Source: Andeanibacterium sp035497315
GTDB taxonomy: Bacteria > Pseudomonadota > Alphaproteobacteria > Sphingomonadales > Sphingomonadaceae
Direction: 5' to 3'
Assembly (NCBI GenBank): GCA_035497315.1
Contig: DATJDU010000097.1
Coordinates: 17,466 to 81,465 of the forward strand
DNA length: 64,000 nt
Under the pieces are notes generated by a model. That model saw nothing but the letters and a program-made list of their open reading frames with translations. It searched no databases and had not been told where the DNA came from. Of this stretch, positions 16,936-25,479 are shown piece after piece (the stretch's first letter is position 1; each line of letters opens with the position of its first letter). The position numbers were made by a program, and so were the translations under genes.

Positions 16936-19089
16936 TCAATCGAGATCGAAACGGTCCGCGTTCATCACCTTGGTCCAGGCGGCTGCGAAGTCCCTGACAA
17001 ATTTCTCCTGATTGTCGTCCTGAGCATAGACTTCGGCATAGGCCCGCAGGATCGAGTTTGATCCGAAGGTCAGGTCCACTTCCGTGGCGGTCCACTTCAC
17101 CGCGCCGGTCTTGCGGTCGCGAATTTCGTAGAGGCCCCGGCCCACCGGATGCCAGCTGTTGGCCATATCCGTCAGGTTCACGAAGAAGTCGGTCGTCAGC
17201 GCGCCTTCGCGGCCGGTCAGAACGCCGTGCTTCGTGCTGCCGTGATTGGCGCCCAGTGCCCGCATCCCGCCGACCAGGACCGTCATTTCCGGCGCGGTGA
17301 GGCCCATCAGCTGTGCCCGGTCCAGCAGCAGTTCCGCAGGGCGGACGGCGTAATTCTGCTGCAGCCAGTTGCGGAACCCGTCATGGATCGGCTCCAGCGG
17401 AGCGAAGCTTGCCGCGTCGGTCTGTTCCTGGGTGGCATCGCCGCGTCCGGGGGAGAAGGGCAGGGCGATGTCGTAACCGGCGGCACGGGCCGCCTGTTCG
17501 ACGCCGACATTGCCCGCCAGCACGATCACATCCGCAACACTCGCCCCGGCTTCGGCGGCGATCTGTTCGAGCACCGGCAGGACCATGGCCAGGCGGGCCG
17601 GTTCATTACCTTCCCAGTCCTTCTGCGGAGCGAGGCGAATGCGCGCGCCATTGGCGCCGCCGCGCATGTCGGACTGGCGGAAGGTGCGGGCGCTGTCCCA
17701 TGCGGTGCTGACCATATCGGCAATGCCGAGGCCGCTGGCGGCGATCTTCGCCTTTGCGGCTTCCACATTGTAGCCGGTCGGGCCTGCGGGAACCGGGTCC
17801 TGCCAGATCAGCTCCTCCGCCGGAACGTCCGGCCCGAAATAGCGGACTTTGGGCCCCATGTCGCGATGGGTCAGCTTGAACCAGGCGCGGGCGAAGACGT
17901 CGCGGAAATAGGCCGGATCGGCACGGAACCGCTCCGAGATCGCGCGATAGGCCGGGTCCATCTTCATCGCCATATCCGCATCGGTCATGATCGGATTGTA
18001 GCGGATGGACGGGTCTTCCACGTCGACTGGCTTGTCTTCCTCGGCAATGTTCACCGGCTCCCATTGATGGGCGCCCGCAGGGCTCTTCGCCAGGGCCCAT
18101 TCATATTTGAACAGCAGGTCGAAATAGCCATTGTCGAACACGGTGGGATGCGTGGTCCATGCGCCTTCGATCCCGCTGGTGATCGTATCACGGCCCATTC
18201 CCGTGCCGCCCGGATTCGCCCAGCCGAAGCCCTGCCCCTCTACCGGGGCGGCTTCCGGATCGGGGCCGAGCAGGCTGGCATCGCCATTGCCATGCGCCTT
18301 GCCCACCGTATGGCCACCTGCGGTGAGGGCGACGGTTTCCTCGTCGTCCATCGCCATGCGGGCGAAGGTTTCGCGCACGGCCTGCGCGGTCTTCAGCGGA
18401 TCGGGCTGGCCGTTCACCCCTTCGGGATTCACATAAATCAGGCCCATCTGGACTGCGGCCAGTGGATATTCCAGCGAGGTCTCGTCATCGGCTGCGGCAT
18501 AGCGGTCCTTGCCCAGCCATTCCTTTTCGGAACCCCAATAGACGTCCAGTTCCGGGTGCCAGATATCTTCGCGCCCGAAGCCGAAGCCGAAGGTCTTCAG
18601 GCCCATGCTCTCATAGGCGATCGTCCCGGCCAGAACGATCAGATCGGCCCAGCTCACCTTGTTGCCGTATTTCTTCTTGATCGGCCACAGCAGGCGGCGG
18701 GCCTTGTCCAGGCTGACATTGTCGGGCCAGGAGTTGAGCGGGGCGAAGCGCTGGTTGCCCGTGCCGCCGCCGCCGCGCCCGTCAGCAATGCGATAGGAAC
18801 CGGCCGCGTGCCAGCTCATGCGGATCATCAACCCGCCATAATGGCCCCAATCAGCCGGCCACCAATCCTGGCTGTCGGTCATCAGGGCGTGCATGTCCTG
18901 CTTCAGCGCCTCGATATCGAGCTTCTTCAGTTCCTCGCGATAATCGAAGTCCGGCCCCATGGGGTTGGTCTTGCGATCGTGCTGGCTCAGGATCTCCAGA
19001 TTGAGGCTTTCGGGCCACCAGCCCATGGTCGCCATGGCGGCGGTGGTGTTGCCGCCATGCATGACGAGACATTTTGCTTCGGCGTTCAT
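16936..19089 (-). CDS. katG: Catalase-peroxidase
   Basis: A 717-residue bifunctional heme enzyme that removes hydrogen peroxide. The distal site Arg90-Trp93-His94 (RMSWHAAG) is visible, as are the other members of the Trp-Tyr-Met adduct, Tyr219 (GLIYVNPEG) and Met245 (FARMAMDDEE). The proximal heme ligand is His260 (GGHTVGKAHG). The C-terminal half is the usual degenerate duplicate. The ATG at 19089 has a strong ribosome-binding site (GGAGGAGAG). Length is normal for the family. Confidence 0.97.
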   Translation of the reverse strand: MNAEAKCLVMHGGNTTAAMATMGWWPESLNLEILSQHDRKTNPMGPDFDYREELKKLDIEALKQDMHALMTDSQDWWPADWGHYGGLMIRMSWHAAGSYRIADGRGGGGTGNQRFAPLNSWPDNVSLDKARRLLWPIKKKYGNKVSWADLIVLAGTIAYESMGLKTFGFGFGREDIWHPELDVYWGSEKEWLGKDRYAAADDETSLEYPLAAVQMGLIYVNPEGVNGQPDPLKTAQAVRETFARMAMDDEETVALTAGGHTVGKAHGNGDASLLGPDPEAAPVEGQGFGWANPGGTGMGRDTITSGIEGAWTTHPTVFDNGYFDLLFKYEWALAKSPAGAHQWEPVNIAEEDKPVDVEDPSIRYNPIMTDADMAMKMDPAYRAISERFRADPAYFRDVFARAWFKLTHRDMGPKVRYFGPDVPAEELIWQDPVPAGPTGYNVEAAKAKIAASGLGIADMVSTAWDSARTFRQSDMRGGANGARIRLAPQKDWEGNEPARLAMVLPVLEQIAAEAGASVADVIVLAGNVGVEQAARAAGYDIALPFSPGRGDATQEQTDAASFAPLEPIHDGFRNWLQQNYAVRPAELLLDRAQLMGLTAPEMTVLVGGMRALGANHGSTKHGVLTGREGALTTDFFVNLTDMANSWHPVGRGLYEIRDRKTGAVKWTATEVDLTFGSNSILRAYAEVYAQDDNQEKFVRDFAAAWTKVMNADRFDLD

Positions 19090-19318
19090 GACATCTCTCC
19101 TCCTCAGGGTACTGCGGGACAGAATCCGCCCAGACGGGTTCAACCGTTTGGCTGATCGGATCGTATGCCCATATGTCAGTTCGTCAAAACCGATTAAAAC
19201 ACAGACAGTGATCGGCTGGGCCGATTTTACGTGAAATGCTTGCGCAGCGCGGCCTGCCTCGCCAAAACGCGCGGCACACAGCCCCGTTCGCGGGCGTTCA
19301 ATCGAGAATACCCAACCT

Positions 19319-20329
19319 ATGACCGCATTCCCCAAGACTTCCGCCCTGATGCGCCGCGGCGCCGAATTCCTCGGCAGCGATTATGCCATCCTGTGCGGCG
19401 CGATGAGCTGGGTTTCCGAACGCAATCTGGTGGCTGCGATCAGCAATGGCGGCGGCTTCGGTGTGATTGCCTGCGGCGCGATGACGCCGGACCTGCTCGA
19501 TGCGGAAATCGCCGGGACAAAGGCGCTGACGGATAAGCCCTTCGGCGTGAACCTCATTACCATGCACCCGATGCTGTTCGACCTGATCGAGGTGTGCAAG
19601 CGTCACGGCGTGAGCCATGTGGTGCTGGCAGGCGGCATTCCCCCCAAGGGCAGCGTGGAAGCGATCAAGGAGTTCGGCGGCAAGGTGCTGGTCTTCGCGC
19701 CCACTCTGGCGCTCGCGAAGAAGCTGCTGCGCTCCGGAGCGGATGCGCTGGTAATCGAGGGGATGGAGGCTGGCGGCCATATCGGCCCGGTGGCCACCAG
19801 CGTGCTGGCGCAGGAATTCCTGCCCGAACTCGCCGCCGATCATATCGTCTTCGTGGCGGGCGGCATCGGTACGGGCGATATGATCGCGGCCTATCTGGAA
19901 ATGGGCGCATCGGGCGTGCAGCTGGGCACCCGCTTTGCCTGTGCGACCGAAAGCATTGCCCATCCCGCCTTCAAGAAGGCCTTCTTCCGCGCCAATGCGC
20001 GCGACGCGGTGGCCAGTGTGCAGATCGATCCGCGCCTGCCGGTGATCCCGGTGCGCGCGCTGAAGAATAAGGGCACCGAGGAATTCACCGCCAAGCAGCG
20101 CGAAGTTGCCCAGCTGCTGGACGAGGGCACGGTCGATATGGGCGAGGCCCAGCTGCAGATCGAGCATTTCTGGGCCGGCGCCCTGCGCCGCGCGGTGATC
20201 GACGGCGATGTGGAATCGGGCTCGATCATGGCAGGCCAGTCGGTCGGCATGGTGAAGGTTGAGGAACCCGCCGCGCAGATTATCCAGACGCTGATGGAAG
20301 AGTGCGAGGGCGCACTCAGCCGGAAGTGA
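19319..20329 (+). CDS. Nitronate monooxygenase-family flavoprotein
   Basis: A 336-residue FMN-dependent TIM-barrel protein of the nitronate monooxygenase/FabK superfamily. The N-terminal ILCGAMSWVSERNLVAAISNGGGFGVIACGAM, the phosphate-binding DALVIEGMEAGGHIG and FVAGGIGTGDMIAAYLEMGASGVQLGTRF form the flavin site. It could detoxify alkyl nitronates; some relatives act instead as enoyl reductases or 2-nitropropane dioxygenases, so substrate is left open. It overlaps the GNAT gene by four bases (GTGA). Confidence 0.87.
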   Translation: MTAFPKTSALMRRGAEFLGSDYAILCGAMSWVSERNLVAAISNGGGFGVIACGAMTPDLLDAEIAGTKALTDKPFGVNLITMHPMLFDLIEVCKRHGVSHVVLAGGIPPKGSVEAIKEFGGKVLVFAPTLALAKKLLRSGADALVIEGMEAGGHIGPVATSVLAQEFLPELAADHIVFVAGGIGTGDMIAAYLEMGASGVQLGTRFACATESIAHPAFKKAFFRANARDAVASVQIDPRLPVIPVRALKNKGTEEFTAKQREVAQLLDEGTVDMGEAQLQIEHFWAGALRRAVIDGDVESGSIMAGQSVGMVKVEEPAAQIIQTLMEECEGALSRK

Positions 20330-20775
20330 CGGGGCTCACTGTCAGGCGCGCCGGGACGGACAACCTCGATGCGCTGGCACTGCTGTTCGATGCCTATCGC
20401 CGGTTCTATCGCCAGCCCGCCGATCTCGCGGGGGGACGGGCCTTCCTTGCGGAGAGGATCGCACGCGGGGAATCCGCGATCTTCCTTGCAGAGCTGGACG
20501 GGCAGCCGGCGGGTTTCACGCAGCTTTACCCCTCCTTCACTTCGGCGGGGATGGCGCGGATATTCATCCTCAACGATCTGTTCGTGGCGCCCGAAGCGCG
20601 GGGGCAGGGCGTGGCTACGACCCTGCTGCGCCGCGCGGCGGAGTTCGGGCGCGAGGAGGGGGCGGTGCGGCTGGTCCTCTCCACCGCCACCGATAATTTC
20701 ACCGCGCAGGCCGTCTATGAGCGCGAAGGCTGGCTGCGCGACGATGCCTTCCTGACCTACCGGCTGGCACTTTAG
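20326..20775 (+). CDS. GNAT-family N-acetyltransferase
   Basis: A 149-residue acetyl-CoA-dependent acetyltransferase. The acetyl-CoA loop is LFVAPEARGQGVATTLLRRAAEF and the C-terminal block FTAQAVYEREGWLRDDAFLTYRLAL is typical of the branch that includes histone/aminoglycoside-like small-molecule acetylators. The GTG start at 20326 overlaps the upstream stop as GTGA, indicating translational coupling. Substrate unknown. Confidence 0.85.
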   Translation: MTGLTVRRAGTDNLDALALLFDAYRRFYRQPADLAGGRAFLAERIARGESAIFLAELDGQPAGFTQLYPSFTSAGMARIFILNDLFVAPEARGQGVATTLLRRAAEFGREEGAVRLVLSTATDNFTAQAVYEREGWLRDDAFLTYRLAL

Positions 20776-21130
20776 AAAGTTTACGCAGAACAGCCTGCGA
20801 AACCCTGTGACTTTCTTCCAATAATTTCTATTTATATCAAAGCATTATTCCGATTTCGGTGTCGCGCGAATGTGACTTTCGCCACAAGCGGCCGTTCGGG
20901 GGAAGCTGCCCGGTTTCGATCATCTCACCATGTCAAAAAGCCGGGCCCGGACTAGCCCGGACGCCTGGCTGTAGGAAAATGGTTTTGTGAAGATCATCGC
21001 CATGCCCGGCCGGATGAATCTTCCCCTTTCGTCATTGCGAGCATAGCGAAGCAATCCAGAGCCCAATGCGTGGCGCCCGGACTGCTTCGGGACTGTCAGT
21101 TCCTCGCAATGACGAGAGGGGGGCGCCCTC
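20776..21130. other. Intergenic region without a gene
   Basis: These 355 bases contain an AT-rich stretch around 20815-20850 and, at the right, a palindromic repeat described separately. No coding frame with family character was seen. Confidence 0.7.
21030..21114. repeat. Palindromic repeat element with 12-bp inverted ends
   Basis: The ends CGTCATTGCGAG and CTCGCAATGACG are perfect inverted repeats 85 bases apart, and inner sequence (AGCGAAGCAATCC and its partial complement) is also weakly symmetrical. This is the pattern of dispersed REP/MITE-like elements found between genes of many proteobacteria. Confidence 0.8.
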
Positions 21131-21811
21131 TCAGGCGAGACCCAGCAGGATCTGTGCGATCTGTTCCGGCTGGTCGCTCATCACATGATGGCTGGCCTTG
21201 CATTCGTGATAGTCGCAGGCCGGATCGGCCTTGGCCTTTTCGGCGAAGCGGGTGAACGGCGTGGGCTGCCAGTCCGTGGCATAGACATAGGTGTGGCGCG
21301 GGATCTTCTTTTCCTCGCCGGTCAGCTTCACGCCTTCCAGCAGGGTCAGCAGCGGGTGCAGGCCCACCACATTGGGAATGATCTCGAAATCGATGCCGCC
21401 GATAGGCGGAACGAGGCCGGGTGTGGTCTTTTGCCGGTCGATATACCAGCTATGCTCGAACTCGCCGGTAATGTCCCACAGGGACTGGCCGTCTTCCGGC
21501 CAGAAGGCGTCGAGATAGGCCAGCGCGTCGATCCGTGCGCCCAGTTGCGCGGCAACGCCGGTCACCACCATGCCGCCATAGGAATGGCCCGCCAGGATGA
21601 AGCGGTCGAACCCGGCAGTGGCGATCTGCACCAGCACGTCGTTTATATGGTCGGACAGGGTAATGCCGGGATGCAGCTCGCTCTGGCGGATGCCGATGCC
21701 CGTCAGCGCGCAGACCAGCACCTTGTGACCGGCAGCCTCCAGATCCACGCGGGTCTTGTCATAACTCTGTCCGCCGCCCCAGGCGCCGTGGACCAGAACG
21801 TAATTCGCCAT
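21131..21811 (-). CDS. Alpha/beta fold hydrolase (esterase-like)
   Basis: A 226-residue hydrolase without signal peptide. The oxyanion loop VLVHGAWGGGQSYDKT and the nucleophile elbow AGHSYGG (Ser77) resemble plant methyl-ester esterases of the salicylate-binding/hydroxynitrile lyase group and bacterial EstC-like enzymes; a late His lies in CKASHHVMSDQP. It could cleave small aromatic esters, which suits its place beside the O-demethylase, but this is inference. A good ribosome-binding site (GGGAGAG) precedes the ATG. Confidence 0.83.
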   Translation of the reverse strand: MANYVLVHGAWGGGQSYDKTRVDLEAAGHKVLVCALTGIGIRQSELHPGITLSDHINDVLVQIATAGFDRFILAGHSYGGMVVTGVAAQLGARIDALAYLDAFWPEDGQSLWDITGEFEHSWYIDRQKTTPGLVPPIGGIDFEIIPNVVGLHPLLTLLEGVKLTGEEKKIPRHTYVYATDWQPTPFTRFAEKAKADPACDYHECKASHHVMSDQPEQIAQILLGLA

Positions 21812-21900
21812 TTTTCTCTCCCGATGGTTTTGCCGGAGCAATGCCGCAGGGGAAGGGCGAAGGGAAGAGGGGGGCTGTCGCTCGCCCGGATCGCGCAAAG

Positions 21901-21937
21901 AAAAAGGCCCGCCACCTTGCGGTAGCGGGCCCTTTTT
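21901..21937 (-). terminator. Terminator after the ligM-like gene
   Basis: A GGCCCGC/GCGGGCC stem flanked by A5 and T5 lies 24 bases past the stop of the minus-strand O-demethylase gene. It can act in both directions. Confidence 0.85.
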
Positions 21938-21960
21938 CATTTGGCTTGAAGCCGCGGCGA

Positions 21961-23367
21961 TCAGATCGCCTTGCGGCCCGAGCGCCAGCCGGCGGCGTAG
22001 GTGTCGCCAGCCATCTGGCTGTACGGCACCGGCGACACGATGGCGCGGACGTTGAGCTGCTTGTGCGGCTCGACGGTGGTCTTCTTGGTGCCGCCGTTTT
22101 CTTCGCCCCACACAACGTGCAGTTCGGTGCCCAGCGGGATTTCGTGATCGACGGTCGCCAGCGACAGGGCCTTCTTTTCGTTGAAGGAGAAGCCGGTGAA
22201 CATCGACAGACCAACGTTGCGGCCGTCAGCGTCCACGACCGAGTCGTAGTTGCTGTTGGCATAGTTGGCGAGCGGAAGGTCGAAGAACTTGTACTGTTCG
22301 CCTTCGGGTTCGAACAGCGAGGAGACGATCTTCTGGATGTCTTCCTTGTTCCACTCGAGGGTGACCTTCTTGCGCTGGGTCGCCGGATCGACCTTCTTCA
22401 GCGCGTCGGCGCCGATGAAGTCATGGTCGAACTTCACGAACGGGCCGTAACCCAGTTCCCAGGGATTCAGGTAGTAGTCTTCGATCGACTTGCCGACGAA
22501 GGAACCGCCGATGGCGCCGGTGGCTTCGTAGCTGTCGGCGCCGAGCCACTCGCGGTAATCCTTGAGTTCGTCGCCGGTGTAGATCGGAGGCAGCGGGCTC
22601 GGGATCCAGCCCGATTCCAGCGTGTTCGACGGATAGGCGCGCGAACCGACGGCGATCAGGCCGAATTCTTCACCAGCCTTGAGGATCTCGTCGCGGATGT
22701 AATCCTGCTCTTCATACGGACCCCAGATTTCGAGACCCGGCGAGCCGGCCATGCCGTGACGCAGGGTGCGGACGGTCTTGTTGCCGATCTTCATTTCGCT
22801 CATGTTGAAGAACTTGAGCTTCTCGAGCGAACCACCGTTCAGCTTTTCGATCACGTTCCAGGCCTGCGGGCCCTGGATCTGGAAGCGCCAGGAGATACGG
22901 TTGACGGGCTTGCCCATCGGGCGGCTCGGCGAACGCGGATCGTTGATGATGTCGACGTTGTAGTTGCCCTTCTGGGCCTGGAACATCAGCCAGTTGGCAG
23001 CCGGAGCGCGGCCGACATAGACGAATTCGTCTTCTTCGAGCCAGAAGATGATGCCGTCACCGATCACGTGGCCATAAGGCGTGGTGGGGACGTACTGCTT
23101 CGCCTTGTTCTTTTCCCAGCCCTTGGGCGAGTTCACCATGGTGTCCGACAGCAGCTTAAGCGCGTCAGGACCCTTGATGTAGAGGTCGAACATGTGGTGC
23201 GACTGGTCGAACAGCACCGCGCTGTGCTGCCAGGCCCACTGTTCCGAACGCCAGTTCGAGAATTCGGGAGCGACGACCGGGTACACATAGGCACCGATCT
23301 GGGAGTTGCGGAGCGTGGCGACGATGTCGCTGCTGCCCTGCACGATTTCTTGGAGGTTCTTTGCCAT
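21961..23367 (-). CDS. ligM: Tetrahydrofolate-dependent aromatic O-demethylase (LigM/DesA family)
   Basis: This 468-residue enzyme belongs to the GcvT-like aminomethyltransferase family in which SYK-6 LigM and DesA move the methyl group of vanillate, 3-O-methylgallate or syringate to tetrahydrofolate. Almost full-length similarity is apparent from blocks such as NSQIGAYVYPVVAPEFSNWR, QYVPTTPYGHVIGDGIIFWL, GRAPAANWLMFQAQ and SRAYPSNTLESGWIPSPLP. Product would be protocatechuate from vanillate, feeding the lig operons at 48-56 kb. It stands alone with its own terminator, is divergent from a VOC gene, and has an 8-bp-arm palindrome upstream. Vanillate versus syringate preference cannot be settled by eye. 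Confidence 0.9.
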   Translation of the reverse strand: MAKNLQEIVQGSSDIVATLRNSQIGAYVYPVVAPEFSNWRSEQWAWQHSAVLFDQSHHMFDLYIKGPDALKLLSDTMVNSPKGWEKNKAKQYVPTTPYGHVIGDGIIFWLEEDEFVYVGRAPAANWLMFQAQKGNYNVDIINDPRSPSRPMGKPVNRISWRFQIQGPQAWNVIEKLNGGSLEKLKFFNMSEMKIGNKTVRTLRHGMAGSPGLEIWGPYEEQDYIRDEILKAGEEFGLIAVGSRAYPSNTLESGWIPSPLPPIYTGDELKDYREWLGADSYEATGAIGGSFVGKSIEDYYLNPWELGYGPFVKFDHDFIGADALKKVDPATQRKKVTLEWNKEDIQKIVSSLFEPEGEQYKFFDLPLANYANSNYDSVVDADGRNVGLSMFTGFSFNEKKALSLATVDHEIPLGTELHVVWGEENGGTKKTTVEPHKQLNVRAIVSPVPYSQMAGDTYAAGWRSGRKAI

Positions 23368-23413
23368 GCTGATTTTTTCCTCTCACTTATGAAAGAATCA
23401 TATATGCGAAATT

Positions 23414-23428
23414 GTATGCGGCACATAC
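23414..23428. promoter_or_regulatory. Candidate operator, GTA-N9-TAC palindrome (ligM-like/VOC promoter)
   Basis: GTATGCGGCACATAC, extended by flanking bases to perfect 8-bp arms (ATTGTATG / CATACAAT, 5-base spacer). Its centre is 54 bases upstream of the ligM-like ATG and 65 upstream of the VOC start. It resembles two other sites in this window (35636-35650 and 52951-52965). Confidence 0.7.
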
Positions 23429-23485
23429 AATATTGGGCTATGGCTGCAAGCGAAAATAGCCCGAAATGCACAGGAGATGGACAGG

Positions 23486-23887
23486 ATGAACGTCGAGGCG
23501 CTGGACCATGTGAACATCATCACCGACAGGCTGGACGAGACCGCCGATTTCTACGCGAATCTGCTCGGTCTCGAACGCCGTGACGCCCCGCCGCCGCTCA
23601 CGCCCGAGACTGCAACATGGATGTTCGATTCGGAGAACCGGGCGATCATCCACATCAATTCCACCGACTGCTATCGCGCCTATGATCGCGAAGTGAAGCC
23701 CGGCGAGCTGACCGGCGCGCTGCACCATGTTGCGCTGAAATGCACCGGCTATGAAGAGGTGCTGGGGCGCCTCAAGGAGATGGGCGCGGAGTATCAGGAA
23801 AACCTGGTTTCCGCGATCAGCCTGCGCCAGATTTTCACGCCCGATCCGAATAACGTGCTGCTGGAACTCAACTTTTTCGCGGACTGA
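23486..23887 (+). CDS. VOC-family (glyoxalase/dioxygenase-like) protein
   Basis: A 133-residue protein made of two beta-alpha-beta-beta-beta units. Likely metal ligands are in LDHVNIITD, ALHHVALK and LLELNFF, as in glyoxalases and type I extradiol dioxygenases. It is transcribed divergently from the ligM-like gene across a 118-base region with a strong palindrome, so a role beside aromatic O-demethylation is plausible. The ATG at 23486 was preferred because AGGAG lies nine bases upstream; the ATG at 23477 is too close to it. Substrate unknown. Confidence 0.82.
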   Translation: MNVEALDHVNIITDRLDETADFYANLLGLERRDAPPPLTPETATWMFDSENRAIIHINSTDCYRAYDREVKPGELTGALHHVALKCTGYEEVLGRLKEMGAEYQENLVSAISLRQIFTPDPNNVLLELNFFAD

Positions 23888-23898
23888 ACGAAGGCCGT

Positions 23899-24564
23899 TT
23901 AAACAGGGTGCTTTCGGCGCTTTCGCCACATCATGGCAAACCCCGCCGTGAGGGAAAGGAACGCAACCGCAAGCACTCCGCTGAACACGCCGGGAGGGCT
24001 TTCGCTCCGGCGAATTGCCTTCAGTTCCACGGTTTGCGCTCCGCTCGTCGCCGCCGAGAGGTCCTCGAATGTTGTTGCCTTTCCATTCAGGACCTGCCGG
24101 ATGACTTCTTCAGCTGCATCGCTGCGGGGTAATATGAACTCGCTTGAACAGGGCGGCTGAAACAGAGTGAGATCGGCTGTGGAAGGCTTTCCGGCGTCCG
24201 GTAGGCTCGAGCCTACTGGATCGCCGCTTTCACGGTATCTCGCCGCGAAGATAGCTGGCCGGAATGCAAGCAATTCTGACGGGAATTCAAAGGTGGAATT
24301 GTACCAGGCGAGCCTGACCGTAGGAGGCAAAGTGCCTCTGATCGCGCTACGTACCTTGACTGTGATGAAACCCGTTTCCCTTGGAAAGTAGGGTCCGTGG
24401 CGTTCCAGAATGTCATAGCTGACGATGTCGCCTGCGAAGACCACGTCGGCTTGCCGGATTTGTTCCAGCTTTGCCGGGGTGAATGCAATGCAGGCATTCG
24501 CTGCCGCCGGTGACAGCAAGAGGAATGACCCTGTGATTCCCAGTATTGGGTTTCGCAAGGTCAT
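23899..24564 (-). CDS. Exported membrane-anchored protein, NTR/TIMP-like appearance
   Basis: A 221-residue protein with a signal peptide (MTLRNPILGITGSFLLLSPAAANA), a mature start at ACIAF, and a single C-terminal hydrophobic segment (VFSGVLAVAFLSLTAGFAMMW) followed by the basic tail RKRRKHPV. The core ADVVFAGDIVSYDI...FITVKVRSAIRGTLPPTVRLAWYN reads like the OB-fold strands of netrin/TIMP-like modules. A TTG at 24579 overlapping the TauD stop (TTGA) is an alternative start. GC is lower than its neighbours. The link to catabolism is only positional. Confidence 0.62.
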   Translation of the reverse strand: MTLRNPILGITGSFLLLSPAAANACIAFTPAKLEQIRQADVVFAGDIVSYDILERHGPYFPRETGFITVKVRSAIRGTLPPTVRLAWYNSTFEFPSELLAFRPAIFAARYRESGDPVGSSLPDAGKPSTADLTLFQPPCSSEFILPRSDAAEEVIRQVLNGKATTFEDLSAATSGAQTVELKAIRRSESPPGVFSGVLAVAFLSLTAGFAMMWRKRRKHPV

Positions 24565-24575
24565 TCCGGCGTTTT

Positions 24576-25475
24576 TCAAGCAGGCACCCCGCCCGCCGTC
24601 GTCGTGCGGTACATCTCGCGGCGGAAGCCGTCATAGTCGTTCGGCCCCAGATGCATGGTGCTGCGGTTGTCCCACATGGCCACCATGCCCGGCTGCCAGC
24701 GCAGGCGGCAGGTGAAGGCATGCTGCACCGTATGCTGCACCAGGAATTCGATGATCGGGCGTGCCTCATGCGTGGTCATGCCCTCGATTCCCACGGCATA
24801 GGTGTCGCAGATGAACAGGGATTCCTCGCCCGTTTCCGGGTGAGTGCGCACCAGCGGGTGGAAGCTGCCTTTCAGCCCCTGTTCCTGCTTGCTCGCATCG
24901 CCGAAACCGATGGCCTCGCCGCGCAGTTTGGCCTGCGTGGCGAAATTGTTTGCTGCACTCATATGCACGCGAAGGCCGCGCAGCATATCCTGATAGGTCT
25001 TCGACAGATGGCGGAAGGCCAGCGCACAATTGGTCCAGCAGGTATCGCCGCCATAGGGCGGGCCTTCGATCTGGCGCAGGGTGGTGATGCTGGGCGGTTC
25101 GGCCAGAAAGGGACTATCCGTGTGCCAGCCGCCGCCGAACAGCGAAGGCGTGACCTCGTCGGCTTCCTTGATGATCGGGTGGACATCGCGGTGGCCGGGC
25201 ACGCCCTGGGTATAGGCGTCGATCGCGAAGGGCCCGAGGCGGGAAGCAAAACGCTCATGCTCTCCATGATCGAGATGCTGGCCCTTCAGATAAAGCATCT
25301 TGTGCCGGTAGAGCGCCTGCTTGAGCTCCTCGATCCCCTCGTCCGAAAGGTCCGGCAGGCGTACGCCTACCACTTCGGCGCCCATTGCGGCGGCCAGCGG
25401 CTCCACCGTGAAATTCTCATATTCGCCGGCGTGATTGTTGAAATCGCCGCAAGGCGTAACGCGCACTTCCCACAT
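24576..25475 (-). CDS. TauD/TfdA-family Fe(II)/2-oxoglutarate dioxygenase
   Basis: A 299-residue non-heme iron oxygenase. The iron ligands are visible as His118 and Asp120 (GGGWHTDSP) and a distal His near 275 (NRSTMHLGPND), followed by an Arg-rich segment (FRREMYRTT) that would bind 2-oxoglutarate. The family hydroxylates sulfonates (TauD), 2,4-D (TfdA) and related acids, often releasing an aldehyde and a leaving group. Here it sits just behind an MFS transporter gene (4-base gap), suggesting uptake and oxidation of the same compound. Confidence 0.88.
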   Translation of the reverse strand: MWEVRVTPCGDFNNHAGEYENFTVEPLAAAMGAEVVGVRLPDLSDEGIEELKQALYRHKMLYLKGQHLDHGEHERFASRLGPFAIDAYTQGVPGHRDVHPIIKEADEVTPSLFGGGWHTDSPFLAEPPSITTLRQIEGPPYGGDTCWTNCALAFRHLSKTYQDMLRGLRVHMSAANNFATQAKLRGEAIGFGDASKQEQGLKGSFHPLVRTHPETGEESLFICDTYAVGIEGMTTHEARPIIEFLVQHTVQHAFTCRLRWQPGMVAMWDNRSTMHLGPNDYDGFRREMYRTTTAGGVPA

Positions 25476-25479
25476 CGAA

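Noticed and set aside
17149..19155. Plus-strand open frame of 668 codons opposite katG
   Set aside because: katG is certain from its heme and adduct residues; the opposite frame has no recognisable motif and typical shadow composition.
21841..23583. Plus-strand frame of 580 codons opposite the ligM-like gene
   Set aside because: The ligM-like protein matches its family over its full length; the opposite frame is repetitive in Val, Arg and Asp without a start signal.
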